Positions 36,080 to 43,841 of a DNA stretch of 64,000 nt are shown one piece after another. The notes below the pieces were generated by a model. That model ran no database searches. It saw only the letters and a list, made by a program, of their open reading frames with translations, and was not told the origin of the DNA. The position numbers were made by a program, and so were the translations under genes. Origin of the DNA: Rhodovulum tesquicola (GTDB lineage: Bacteria > Pseudomonadota > Alphaproteobacteria > Rhodobacterales > Rhodobacteraceae); assembly GCF_024128855.1 (NCBI RefSeq), contig NZ_JAMYDV010000013.1, forward strand, positions 1 through 64,000. The letters are read 5' to 3'. Within the stretch, counting starts at the first letter, position 1, and every line of letters starts with the position of its first letter.

Positions 36080-38584
36080 ATGGATCCCATCGACGACTCC
36101 GACGACTCCGACGCCTTCGAGGCCGCCGCCCGAACGACGCTCAGCCAGCGCGCGCTGGCGGCGCGGCCTGCGCCCTATCTGGATGGCCTGAACCCGGCGC
36201 AACGGCAGGCGGTGGAAACGCTGGACGGCCCGGTGCTGATGCTGGCGGGCGCGGGCACCGGAAAGACCCGCGCGCTGACCGCCCGGATCGCGCATCTGCT
36301 GAACACGGGCGCCGCCCGGCCGAACGAGATCCTCGCCGTCACCTTCACCAACAAGGCCGCCCGAGAGATGAAGGACCGCATCGGCCGTCTGATGGGCCAT
36401 GCGGTCGAGGGCATGCCGTGGCTCGGCACCTTCCACGCAATCTGCGTGAAACTGCTGCGCCGCCATGCCGAACTGGTCACCCTAGATAGCTTTCCGCGTT
36501 CCGGTTTCAGGCCACATTCGAATGCGCGACTGGCCGAAATCGGTTTCACCCAAGCGTCGTTCCAAAACGATGATCTTCATCTGAAAAGCAATTTCACGAT
36601 CCTCGACACCGACGACCAGATCCGGCTGATGAAACAGTTGATCGCCGCCGCCAATATCGACGAGAAACGCTGGCCCGCCCGGCAACTGGCCGGGATCATC
36701 GACCACTGGAAGAACCGCGCATGGACCCCGGACAACGTGCCTGCGGGCGAGGCGGCGGCCTTCAACAACCGGGGCGTTGAACTCTATGCCGCGTATCAGC
36801 AGCGCCTGCTTACCCTGAACGCCGTCGATTTCGGCGATCTCTTGCTGCACATGGTCACGATCTTCCAGACCCATGACGACGTGCTGGACCAATATCGCCG
36901 CTGGTTCCGCTATATCCTGGTGGACGAATACCAGGACACCAACGTCGCCCAGTACCTCTGGCTGCGCCTGCTGGCCGGGGGGCACAAGAACATCTGCTGC
37001 GTGGGCGACGACGACCAGTCGATCTATGGCTGGCGCGGCGCCGAAGTGGGCAACATCCTGCGCTTCGAAAAGGATTTCCCCGGCGCGCAGGTGATCCGGC
37101 TGGAACAGAACTACCGCTCCACGCCCCACATCCTCGCCGCCGCCTCCGGCCTGATTGCGGCCAACAAGGGCCGTCTGGGCAAGACGCTCTGGACCGAGGC
37201 CGACGAGGGCGAAAAGGTGCGCCTGATCGGCCACTGGGACGGCGAGGAAGAGGCCCGCTGGATCGGCGAGGAGGCCGAGGCGATGACGCGGGGCACCCGC
37301 GGGTTGCGCCCCTATTCCCTTGACGACATGGCGATCCTCGTCCGCGCCTCCCACCAGATGCGCGCCTTCGAAGACCGGTTCCTGACCATCGGCCTGCCCT
37401 ATCGCGTGATCGGCGGCCCGCGCTTCTACGAGCGGATGGAGATCCGCGACGCGATGGCCTATTTCCGCCTCGCCGTCAGCCCCGCGGACGACCTCGCGTT
37501 CGAGCGGATCGTCAACACCCCGAAACGCGGCCTTGGCGACAAGGCGCAGCAGAGCATCCAGCAGATGGCGCGGGCCAATGGCGTGTCGCTGGTCGAGGGC
37601 GCGCGGCTCTTGCTGGAAACGGGCGGCTTGGGCGGCAAGGGCGCGGCCGAGCTGAAGAAGCTCTTGCAGGGGATCGGCCGCTGGCACGGGGCCGCGCTGG
37701 ACGCCCGCGTGAACCATGTCGAACTGGCCGAGCGCATCCTTGATGAAAGCGGCTACACATTTTCGTTTTTCAAGCCACAGACCGCCGAAGAGAGAGAACG
37801 CGGCGATCCCATGCTGCCGAAGGATGCCGAGGCGCCGGCGCGGCTGGAGAACCTCAAGGAACTGGTCAAGGCGCTGGAGGAGTTCGAGAACCTGCAGGGC
37901 TTCCTCGAACATGTCGCCCTCATCATGGACAACGAGACCGAAGCTGAGGGCGCCAAGATCACCGTCATGACGCTGCATGCCGCCAAAGGGCTGGAGTTCC
38001 CCGCGGTGTTCCTGCCGGGATGGGAAGACGGGCTGTTCCCCTCGCAACGCTCGATGGACGAAAGCGGGTTGAAGGGGCTGGAGGAGGAGCGCCGCCTCGC
38101 CTATGTCGGCCTCACCCGCGCCGAGGAGTTGTGCACGATCTCCTTTGCCGCCAACCGCCGCGTCTACGGGCAATGGCAGTCGCAACTGCCCTCGCGCTTC
38201 ATCGACGAACTGCCCGAGGTCCATGTCGAGGTGCTGACGCCCCCCGGCCTTTACGGCGGCGGCGCGGCGCCCCTGCGCTCCACCATCGAAGAGGCCGCCA
38301 GCCGCGCCGATGTCTACGCCTCGCCGGGCTGGAAGCGGTTGCAGGCGCGCAGCAGCCAGCGCCCCGTCGGCCAGCCCCGCGAAAGCCGCGGCCTCGTGAT
38401 CGACGCCGAGGCCGTGGCCGCCCACGCCAGCGGCGACCGCGTCTTTCACCAGAAGTTCGGCTATGGCACGGTGACGGGGATCGAGGGCGACAAGCTGGAC
38501 ATCGCCTTCGACAAGGCCGGCGAGAAGAAGGTCGTCGCGCGCTTCGTCGTCGCCGCCGGGGCCGCGGACGACGTGCCGTTCTAG
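36080..38584 (+). CDS. pcrA: UvrD/PcrA/Rep-type DNA helicase II with an unusual internal insertion
   Basis: An 834-residue SF1A helicase. Motif I is GAGTGKTRAL, Ia VTFTNKAAREMKDRI, II VDEYQDTN, III DQSIYGWRGAE, IV EQNYRS, V MTLHAAKGLEFP, and VI RLAYVGLTRAEE. A basic, tudor-like C-terminus (HQKFGYGTVTGI) is present. It unwinds DNA in mismatch and excision repair and removes RecA or RNAP. Residues 134-167 (36479-36580) interrupt the usual RRHAELVGLKSNFTILDTDD junction, in frame. A second region, about residues 560-585 (TFSFFKPQTAEERERGD), also looks longer than usual. Confidence 0.95.
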   Translation: MDPIDDSDDSDAFEAAARTTLSQRALAARPAPYLDGLNPAQRQAVETLDGPVLMLAGAGTGKTRALTARIAHLLNTGAARPNEILAVTFTNKAAREMKDRIGRLMGHAVEGMPWLGTFHAICVKLLRRHAELVTLDSFPRSGFRPHSNARLAEIGFTQASFQNDDLHLKSNFTILDTDDQIRLMKQLIAAANIDEKRWPARQLAGIIDHWKNRAWTPDNVPAGEAAAFNNRGVELYAAYQQRLLTLNAVDFGDLLLHMVTIFQTHDDVLDQYRRWFRYILVDEYQDTNVAQYLWLRLLAGGHKNICCVGDDDQSIYGWRGAEVGNILRFEKDFPGAQVIRLEQNYRSTPHILAAASGLIAANKGRLGKTLWTEADEGEKVRLIGHWDGEEEARWIGEEAEAMTRGTRGLRPYSLDDMAILVRASHQMRAFEDRFLTIGLPYRVIGGPRFYERMEIRDAMAYFRLAVSPADDLAFERIVNTPKRGLGDKAQQSIQQMARANGVSLVEGARLLLETGGLGGKGAAELKKLLQGIGRWHGAALDARVNHVELAERILDESGYTFSFFKPQTAEERERGDPMLPKDAEAPARLENLKELVKALEEFENLQGFLEHVALIMDNETEAEGAKITVMTLHAAKGLEFPAVFLPGWEDGLFPSQRSMDESGLKGLEEERRLAYVGLTRAEELCTISFAANRRVYGQWQSQLPSRFIDELPEVHVEVLTPPGLYGGGAAPLRSTIEEAASRADVYASPGWKRLQARSSQRPVGQPRESRGLVIDAEAVAAHASGDRVFHQKFGYGTVTGIEGDKLDIAFDKAGEKKVVARFVVAAGAADDVPF
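36479..36580. repeat. 102-bp in-frame palindromic insertion within pcrA
   Basis: The insert encodes 34 residues (including SGFRPHSNARLAEIGFTQ) between HAELV and LKSNFTILDTDD, which are adjacent in homologues. GC is about 52% by hand count, against roughly 65-70% around it. Its middle is an imperfect palindrome: CCGGTTTCAGGCCA (36501-36514), central CATTCGAATG (36515-36524), TGGCCGAAATCGG (36531-36543). On the minus strand 36580-36482 reads as an ATG-to-TAG mini-frame of 32 codons. It resembles, in behaviour, palindromic elements that insert in frame into genes of Rickettsia. Confidence 0.6.
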
Positions 38585-38704
38585 GCCACGCGAACGCCCC
38601 GGATTTGCCGAAAATCCAAGCGAAAAAGCGTTTCCCGGCAAGAATCGGGTTAACGCTTTGTTCTCCGTCGCGGGCGAGATTCTGGAGGGAAGGACTCCGA
38701 AGGC

Positions 38705-39796
38705 ATGGTCACGTTCAACGCCATAGACAATGAATTCGCTGCCGCGACTGGCAGCAATGTCGACAGCAATGCCGGCGGCCCGGGCACGTCGACCTTCGAC
38801 TACCCGCCCAATGCGACCAAGGACCTTGTCATCACCTCCAAGCCGGACGACCCGGATCCCTACAGATTCCAGGTCGACGATGTCTACGAACTCAGCTTTG
38901 GCGGCATGGGCGGCAATACCACCATCGCGGACGCCAGGGTCATCCGCTCCGACGAGATTTCGTTCGCCTCGGGCCATGCTGTCGTCTTCGAAGGCACCGA
39001 CCAGAAAGGCGATCTCGTCCAGGTCGTCTGGTCGCCGGGATTCGACCTGGAGCAATGGTATTGGGATCATTTCGAGGGTGGGCAGAGTCCGGGATTCTAC
39101 GTCTATGATCTCGATCCGGGTACGGAATTCTCCGCGCCGGTAATGTGTTTCGAGGCCGAGACGCTGATCGCCACCCCGCGCGGCCCGGTTCGCGCGGCCA
39201 GCCTCGCGCCTGGAATGATGGTTGAAACGGTGGATCACGGGCCGCAGATGTTGCTCTGGGTCGGGCAAAGCGTGACACGGGGCACCGGGGTGATGGCACC
39301 GGTGGTGTTTCCGCCCGGGGCGCTTGGCAACGACCGGCCTCTGGTGCTGTCGCAGCAGCATCGCGTGATGCATGGCTCGGCGATGGCGGCGCTTCTGTTC
39401 GCCACCCCCGAAGTGCTCATCCCGGCGCGCGCCTTTGCCATCGCCGGGATCGGTGGCGCCGCCATCGCCGAGCGGCCCGTGGTGCGCTATGTCCATCTGC
39501 TGTTCGAACGGCACGAACTGGTGCAGGCCGAGGGAGTGGTCTGCGAGAGTCTCTATCTGGGCGATGTCGCCCGCCGCGCCCTAGATGCCGAGGCGCGCGA
39601 CGAGATCGCCACCCATTTTCCCGAACTCGATTTCACCCTCGGTGACGACGAACCGTTCGAGGCCGCCCGGCCGATCCTGCGCGCCTATGAGGCACGCGCC
39701 CTTTTCGGTGCCGGGTCCGCGGCTGGCGGTCAGGGCGCATGTCGTGAGACGGCCGAGTCGGACGCCCGCCCCAGACGGCTGGCAGCCTCCTGCTAG
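38705..39796 (+). CDS. Hint (hedgehog/intein) domain protein
   Basis: A 363-residue protein. The first 145 residues are acidic and glycine/asparagine-rich (NAGGPGTSTFDYPPN and similar), of unknown fold. The Hint_2 domain starts at MCFEAETLIATPRGPVRAASLAPG, whose Cys is the self-splicing or cleavage nucleophile of the superfamily. LVLSQQHRVMH holds the block-B-like His, and RYVHLLFERHELVQAEGV is typical of the rhodobacterial Hint_2 group. No signal peptide is visible. Such proteins are numerous in Rhodobacteraceae and usually uncharacterised; some are linked to secreted adhesins. Confidence 0.85.
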   Translation: MVTFNAIDNEFAAATGSNVDSNAGGPGTSTFDYPPNATKDLVITSKPDDPDPYRFQVDDVYELSFGGMGGNTTIADARVIRSDEISFASGHAVVFEGTDQKGDLVQVVWSPGFDLEQWYWDHFEGGQSPGFYVYDLDPGTEFSAPVMCFEAETLIATPRGPVRAASLAPGMMVETVDHGPQMLLWVGQSVTRGTGVMAPVVFPPGALGNDRPLVLSQQHRVMHGSAMAALLFATPEVLIPARAFAIAGIGGAAIAERPVVRYVHLLFERHELVQAEGVVCESLYLGDVARRALDAEARDEIATHFPELDFTLGDDEPFEAARPILRAYEARALFGAGSAAGGQGACRETAESDARPRRLAASC

Positions 39797-39837
39797 AGGC
39801 GCCTGTTCGGCCCGGCGGGCCTTGATCCTGCTGATCC

Positions 39838-39876
39838 AAAAAAACGGCGACGCCAGGGAGGAGAGGCGTCGCCGTT
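39838..39876 (-). terminator. Terminator of the sRNA array (fourth hairpin plus T-run)
   Basis: On the minus strand AACGGCGACGCC (39876-39865), loop TCTCCTCCCT and GGCGTCGCCGTT (39854-39843) form a perfect 12-bp stem followed by seven Ts in a row (39844-39838, partly shared with the stem end). It is a canonical Rho-independent terminator, and its loop carries the CTCCTCCC motif of the array. Confidence 0.9.
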
Positions 39877-40018
39877 CTTGTCGGCGGCGGTGTCAGGGAG
39901 GAGGAGACCACCCGCCGCATAGATTGGGACCCGAAAGCCCCGAAAGGGTGCGGCGGCACCAGGGAGGAGGAGGGTGCCGCCGCGAGACAAGGAAACCCAG
40001 GGAGGAGGAGGGGCTTCC
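39843..40018 (-). ncRNA. Four tandem CcsR/cuckoo-like small RNAs with anti-Shine-Dalgarno loops
   Basis: Four hairpins on the minus strand each present TCCTCCTCCCT or a close form in the loop: 40018-39991 (weakest stem, GGAAgCCCC/GGAAaCCC), 39983-39950 (11-bp perfect stem GCGGCGGCACC), 39918-39884 (long stem with two bulged bases) and 39876-39843 (12-bp perfect stem, terminator). The CCUCCUCCC loop is complementary to Shine-Dalgarno sequences. This is the signature of the CcsR1-4 sRNAs of Rhodobacter sphaeroides and of the wider cuckoo RNA family. In R. sphaeroides they follow a DUF1127 gene; no DUF1127 gene is seen upstream here. Confidence 0.8.
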
Positions 40019-40088
40019 AAGTCGTGTTCGGCATGCCGGGCGTCTTGGTCTGCCCGACCGCGACTTTCGCCGCGCGCCGTTGAGATCA

Positions 40089-40116
40089 AAGATACGGCAA
40101 TGCTGCGCATGCACAA
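40089..40116 (-). promoter_or_regulatory. Possible promoter of the sRNA array
   Basis: On the minus strand TTGTGC (40116-40111) and TATCTT (40094-40089) are 16 bases apart, about 65 bases before the first hairpin, within a locally A/T-richer stretch. In R. sphaeroides the homologous array depends on RpoH-type sigma factors; I cannot tell the sigma class from this match. Confidence 0.35.
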
Positions 40117-40297
40117 TAGTTTCCGGGTGAAATGCCGCCATGCAGAAAATGCATGAGTCTTGCTGACGTAATTTCGAGCATCGTGCGCGCCGTTGCAAAC
40201 GAAACGGGCATGCCGAAAATGACCTTGCCCTCCGGGCGCGTCCGGACAAGTTAAGGGGTGGGGCCGCGGCCCCCGAATGCCCGAAAGGAAGACAGCC

Positions 40298-41371
40298 ATG
40301 CCCGTCACGCGCGATGCCGTCCTCGAATCCCTGTCCCGAGTCGCGCTGCCCGATGGCGGCGATCTGGTCTCGCGCGACATGGTGCGCGCGCTGTCGATCG
40401 AGGACGACACCGTGCGCTTCGTGATCGAGGCGCCCGATCCCGACCGGGCCGCGGAACTGGAGCCGGTGCGCGCCGCCGCCCAGGCCGCCGTCGAGGCGCT
40501 GGCGGGGGTGACGCGCGCCTCGGTTGTGCTGACCGCCCATGGCCCCGCCCCCAAGGCCCCGCCCGGCGAGGCGCTGAAGATCGGCCGCCATCCCACGCCC
40601 AAGGCCGGCCCCGAAAACCCCGCGGGCATCGACCGCATCCTCGCCGTCGCCTCGGGCAAGGGCGGAGTCGGCAAGTCCACCGTGGCCAGCAACCTTGCCG
40701 TTGCGCTGGCCCGGCAGGGCCGCCGTGTGGGCCTGCTCGATGCCGACATCTACGGCCCCTCGCAGCCCCGTATGATGGGCGTGACCCGCCGCGCCGCCTC
40801 GCCGGATGGCAAGACCATCGAGCCGATCGTGGCCCACGGCGTTACCATGATGTCGATCGGCCTGATGATGGAGGAGGGCCAAGCGGTGGTCTGGCGCGGG
40901 CCGATGCTGATGGGGGCGCTGCAACAGCTGTTGACCCAGGTGAACTGGGGGCCGCTTGACGTGCTGGTGGTCGATCTGCCGCCCGGCACCGGCGACATCC
41001 AGCTGACGCTTTGCCAGCGCACCAAGCTGAACGGCGCGATTGTCGTCTCGACGCCGCAGGATGTGGCGCTGATCGACGCACGCAAGGCCATCGACATGTT
41101 CGGCAAGCTCGGCACCCCCGTCCTTGGCCTGATCGAGAACATGTCCGCCTATGTCTGCCCGAATTGCGGACATGAGGCACATATCTTCGGCCATGGCGGC
41201 GTCGCGGCCGAAGCCGAGAAACTGGGCGTGCCGCTTCTGGGGGCGCTGCCGCTGGCGCTGGACATGCGCTTGGCGGGCGACGCTGGCCGCCCGGTGGCGC
41301 TGGGCGAGGGGCCGCTGGCCGACGCCTATGCCCATATCGCCGCCCGCCTGATCGGTGGCGGGATGGCCTGA
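40298..41371 (+). CDS. mrp: Mrp/ApbC family iron-sulfur cluster carrier ATPase
   Basis: A 357-residue protein. An N-terminal MIP18/DUF59 domain (about 1-85) is followed by an NBP35-type P-loop ATPase. The deviant Walker A is GKGGVGKSTVASNLA, with LLDADIYGPSQPRM and VDLPPGTGDIQLTL. The cluster-binding CxxC is CPNCGHE. It transfers 4Fe-4S clusters to apoproteins. The ATG at 40298 has GAAAGGAAG upstream; an ATG seven codons earlier is less likely. It is transcribed divergently from the sRNA array. Confidence 0.94.
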   Translation: MPVTRDAVLESLSRVALPDGGDLVSRDMVRALSIEDDTVRFVIEAPDPDRAAELEPVRAAAQAAVEALAGVTRASVVLTAHGPAPKAPPGEALKIGRHPTPKAGPENPAGIDRILAVASGKGGVGKSTVASNLAVALARQGRRVGLLDADIYGPSQPRMMGVTRRAASPDGKTIEPIVAHGVTMMSIGLMMEEGQAVVWRGPMLMGALQQLLTQVNWGPLDVLVVDLPPGTGDIQLTLCQRTKLNGAIVVSTPQDVALIDARKAIDMFGKLGTPVLGLIENMSAYVCPNCGHEAHIFGHGGVAAEAEKLGVPLLGALPLALDMRLAGDAGRPVALGEGPLADAYAHIAARLIGGGMA

Positions 41372-41529
41372 ACTGCCTGCGGGTATTCCAGCCACGGGAT
41401 TTCATGGCCTGAGCGGCCCTGCGGATCGAACCGGTGCGAATCATCGGCCGGTTTCGCCCGACCCACAGGGCAGAATCCGCTTCAGAACCCCGTAGCTACG
41501 GCGCCGTCCAACCAGCCCGTCGGTTTTCT

Positions 41530-41544
41530 TGGGAAAACACGGGA
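41530..41544 (+). promoter_or_regulatory. Putative MraZ boxes upstream of the dcw cluster (pair 1)
   Basis: TGGGA (41530-41534) and CGGGA (41540-41544) repeat with a 10-base period, separated by AAACA. This matches the TGGGN-N5 direct-repeat operators recognised by E. coli MraZ. The site is 426 bases before the mraZ start. The remaining 41372-41969 region has no gene that I can support. Confidence 0.45.
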
Positions 41545-41699
41545 AAAATCCGGCCCCTCAAGAATGCACAACATTTAGAGAGATCCCGTGTCGTTCCCGC
41601 AATAGGCGGTGTTCGCTCGCGTCGCGCTGTGGATTTGCGCTGCTCGTCGCGATGCTGACAGCCTGAGCTTGGCTCTTCTGCCCGCAGATTTCAGTTGAT

Positions 41700-41724
41700 T
41701 TCCATGAATTCCCGTGACATCCCT
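41700..41724 (-). promoter_or_regulatory. Putative MraZ boxes upstream of the dcw cluster (set 2)
   Basis: Read on the minus strand: AGGGA-TGTCA-CGGGA-ATTCA-TGGAA, three NGG(G/A)A units with an exact 10-base period. The last unit is imperfect. It lies 246-270 bases before mraZ, oriented opposite to the pair at 41530. Confidence 0.4.
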
Positions 41725-41969
41725 TGGTCATCGGATGACGGCGGACGTTTTCAGGGGCACCAAGACCCCACAGGCAAACGGGTTTCATACAGGCAGCCCG
41801 CCGTCATCGAAGAACAGAGATCCGGCGCGCGGGCGAGCAGAACATCCCCCCAGGTGGCGCGCGCAGCCGGACATCCCGAAGCGGGACGAGGGCGGCGGAT
41901 CGGGCAGTGGCAGCAGCTCGGTCCGCCGTTTCCGTTCCTGGCCGGAGAGCGAGAAGGAGCGGACGTCCG

Positions 41970-42473
41970 GTGGCGCGCAGGTTCAGAGGTTCGAGCCGCC
42001 ACAAGGTGGATGCCAAGGGCAGGGTGTCTATTCCGGCCCAGTTCCGGCGCGTCCTCGAGTCCTGCGATCCCGAATGGACTGACGGGTTGCGTCCGCAACT
42101 GGTGATCGTCTACGGCGATCACCGTCGCAAGTTCCTGGAATGCTATTCGATAAAGGCGATCGACGAGGTTGACGAGAAGATCGAGGCGCTGCCCCGCGGC
42201 TCGGTCGCGCGGCGCAGGCTGGAACACCTGTTCAATGGCCAGTCGTTGCCCACCGAGGTCGATCCCGACGGGCGGCTCGTGCTGCCGCAGAAGTTGCGCG
42301 AGAAGATCGGCCTGGGCGAGGAGGCGTTCTTCATCGGCTCGGGCGACACGTTCAAGATCTGGAATCCCGACATCTATGAGGCCGAGGAACTGGCCGATAC
42401 CGAAGCCTGGCTCGAGGACAAGCCGGACGATTTCGACCTGCTGTCGCTTCTCGACAATCCCGAGGCGGTCTGA
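41970..42473 (+). CDS. mraZ: MraZ, transcriptional regulator of the dcw cluster
   Basis: A 167-residue protein with two SpoVT/AbrB-like DNA-binding repeats: KVDAKGRVSIPAQFRRVL (about 12-29) and VDPDGRLVLPQKLREKIGL (about 97-115). It starts at GTG 41970, giving MARRFRGSSRHK, with GAAGGAG upstream; the frame is open further upstream but without similarity. MraZ represses or tunes its own cluster by binding repeats upstream. It is 3 bases from rsmH. Confidence 0.94.
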   Translation: MARRFRGSSRHKVDAKGRVSIPAQFRRVLESCDPEWTDGLRPQLVIVYGDHRRKFLECYSIKAIDEVDEKIEALPRGSVARRRLEHLFNGQSLPTEVDPDGRLVLPQKLREKIGLGEEAFFIGSGDTFKIWNPDIYEAEELADTEAWLEDKPDDFDLLSLLDNPEAV

Positions 42474-42476
42474 ACG

Positions 42477-43475
42477 ATGGCCGCCGCGGAACGCCCCGCC
42501 CCCTCAGAGCCGCCTCATATCCCCGTCCTTCTGCGGCCCCTGCTCGAGGCCGTCGCGCCGGTCTGCGGCGTCTGGCTTGACGGGACCTTCGGGGCAGGAG
42601 GCTATGCCCGCGGCCTGCTGGATGCCGGGGCGGATCGCGTGATCGGTGTGGACCGCGACCCCAGCGTGTTCGAGATGGCGCAGGGATGGGCGGCCGAGTA
42701 TGGCGAGAGGCTGCGGCTGGTGCAGGGCACGTTCTCGCGGCTCGATGAACATGCGGGGGAACCGCTTGACGGCGTGGTGCTGGATCTCGGCGTGTCCTCG
42801 ATGCAGATTGACCGGGCAGAGCGGGGCTTTTCCTTCCAGAAGGACGGCCCGCTGGACATGCGGATGGGCGATAGCGGGCCTTCGGCGGCAGATCTGGTGA
42901 ATTCCGCGCCCGAGGCGACGCTGGCCGACATCCTGTTTCATTACGGCGAGGAACGCGCTGCCCGCCGGATCGCGCGGGCCATCGTCGCGGCCCGCGCCAT
43001 CGCGCCTCTTGTCACCACCGCGCAACTGGCCGAGGTGATCGCCCGCTGCCTGCCACGACCGCAGCCGGGCCAGATCCACCCCGCGACGCGCAGTTTTCAG
43101 GCGATTCGCATCGCGGTGAACGACGAGTTGGGCGAACTGGTGGCCGGGCTAGAGGCGGCCGAACGCGCGCTGAAACCCGGCGGCAGGCTGGCGGTCGTGA
43201 CCTTCCATTCGCTCGAGGATCGGATCGTCAAACGTTTCCTGCAATTGCGTGCGGGTCAGACGGGCGGGGGCAGCCGTCACGCGCCCGAGATCCCGATCGA
43301 AGCGCCGCGGTTTCATATCCTGACCCGCAAGGCCGTCGGACCCGATGATGCGGAACTTGCCGCCAACCCGCGCGCGCGTTCGGCAAAGCTGCGCGTTGCC
43401 GAGCGCACCGACGCGCCTGCGGGGCCTGTGGATCGCGCCCAACTGGGTTTGCCGGCGATCATGGAGGGGGCATAG
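42477..43475 (+). CDS. rsmH: RsmH (MraW), 16S rRNA C1402 N4-methyltransferase
   Basis: A 332-residue SAM methyltransferase. Motif I is [17 protein letters not shown]; further blocks are [40 protein letters not shown] and the C-terminal [14 protein letters not shown]. It methylates C1402 in the ribosomal P site. It directly precedes ftsL, with no intergenic base. The mraZ-rsmH-ftsL order is universal. Confidence 0.97.
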   Translation: MAAAERPAPSEPPHIPVLLRPLLEAVAPVCGVWLDGTFGAGGYARGLLDAGADRVIGVDRDPSVFEMAQGWAAEYGERLRLVQGTFSRLDEHAGEPLDGVVLDLGVSSMQIDRAERGFSFQKDGPLDMRMGDSGPSAADLVNSAPEATLADILFHYGEERAARRIARAIVAARAIAPLVTTAQLAEVIARCLPRPQPGQIHPATRSFQAIRIAVNDELGELVAGLEAAERALKPGGRLAVVTFHSLEDRIVKRFLQLRAGQTGGGSRHAPEIPIEAPRFHILTRKAVGPDDAELAANPRARSAKLRVAERTDAPAGPVDRAQLGLPAIMEGA

Positions 43476-43841
43476 ATGCGCGGTCTTTTCTACGTTCTGA
43501 CGGCGCTGGCGGTGATGGGGCTGGCGGTCTGGGCCTATCGCGAGAACTACGCCACCCAGCAGGTGATCGCCGAGGTCGAGAGGCTGAACCGCGATATCGG
43601 TCTGTGGCGTGAACGCCGCGCGATCCTGAACGCCGAATGGGCCTATCTGAACCGGCCCGACCGGCTGCGCGCGCTGGCCAATCTGAATTTCGAGAGGCTG
43701 GAACTGCTGCCGCTTGCGCCCGAGCAATTCGCCGCCATCGACCAGGTGGCCTATCCGACCTTCGAACTGCCCGAGATCGTGATCCCGATCGAGCTTCTGG
43801 GCAGCCTCCTTGCCGATGAGGACCTGGAGTCTCAGCCATGA
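43476..43841 (+). CDS. ftsL: FtsL, cell-division protein
   Basis: A 121-residue bitopic protein. The membrane helix YVLTALAVMGLAVWAY occupies about residues 6-21. A leucine-zipper coiled coil follows (EVERLNRDIGLWRERRAILNAEWAYLNRP region, about 33-62), and RLRALANLNFERLELLPL is typical of alphaproteobacterial FtsL. It links FtsB/FtsQ to the FtsWI synthase. Position between rsmH and ftsI supports the call. The stop overlaps ftsI by 4 bases. Confidence 0.9.
   Translation: MRGLFYVLTALAVMGLAVWAYRENYATQQVIAEVERLNRDIGLWRERRAILNAEWAYLNRPDRLRALANLNFERLELLPLAPEQFAAIDQVAYPTFELPEIVIPIELLGSLLADEDLESQP

Noticed and set aside
40021-40260. DUF1127 (CcaF1-like) gene upstream of the sRNA array
   Set aside because: All three minus-strand frames were read; none gives the compact arginine-rich DUF1127 sequence, so the array appears to stand alone.
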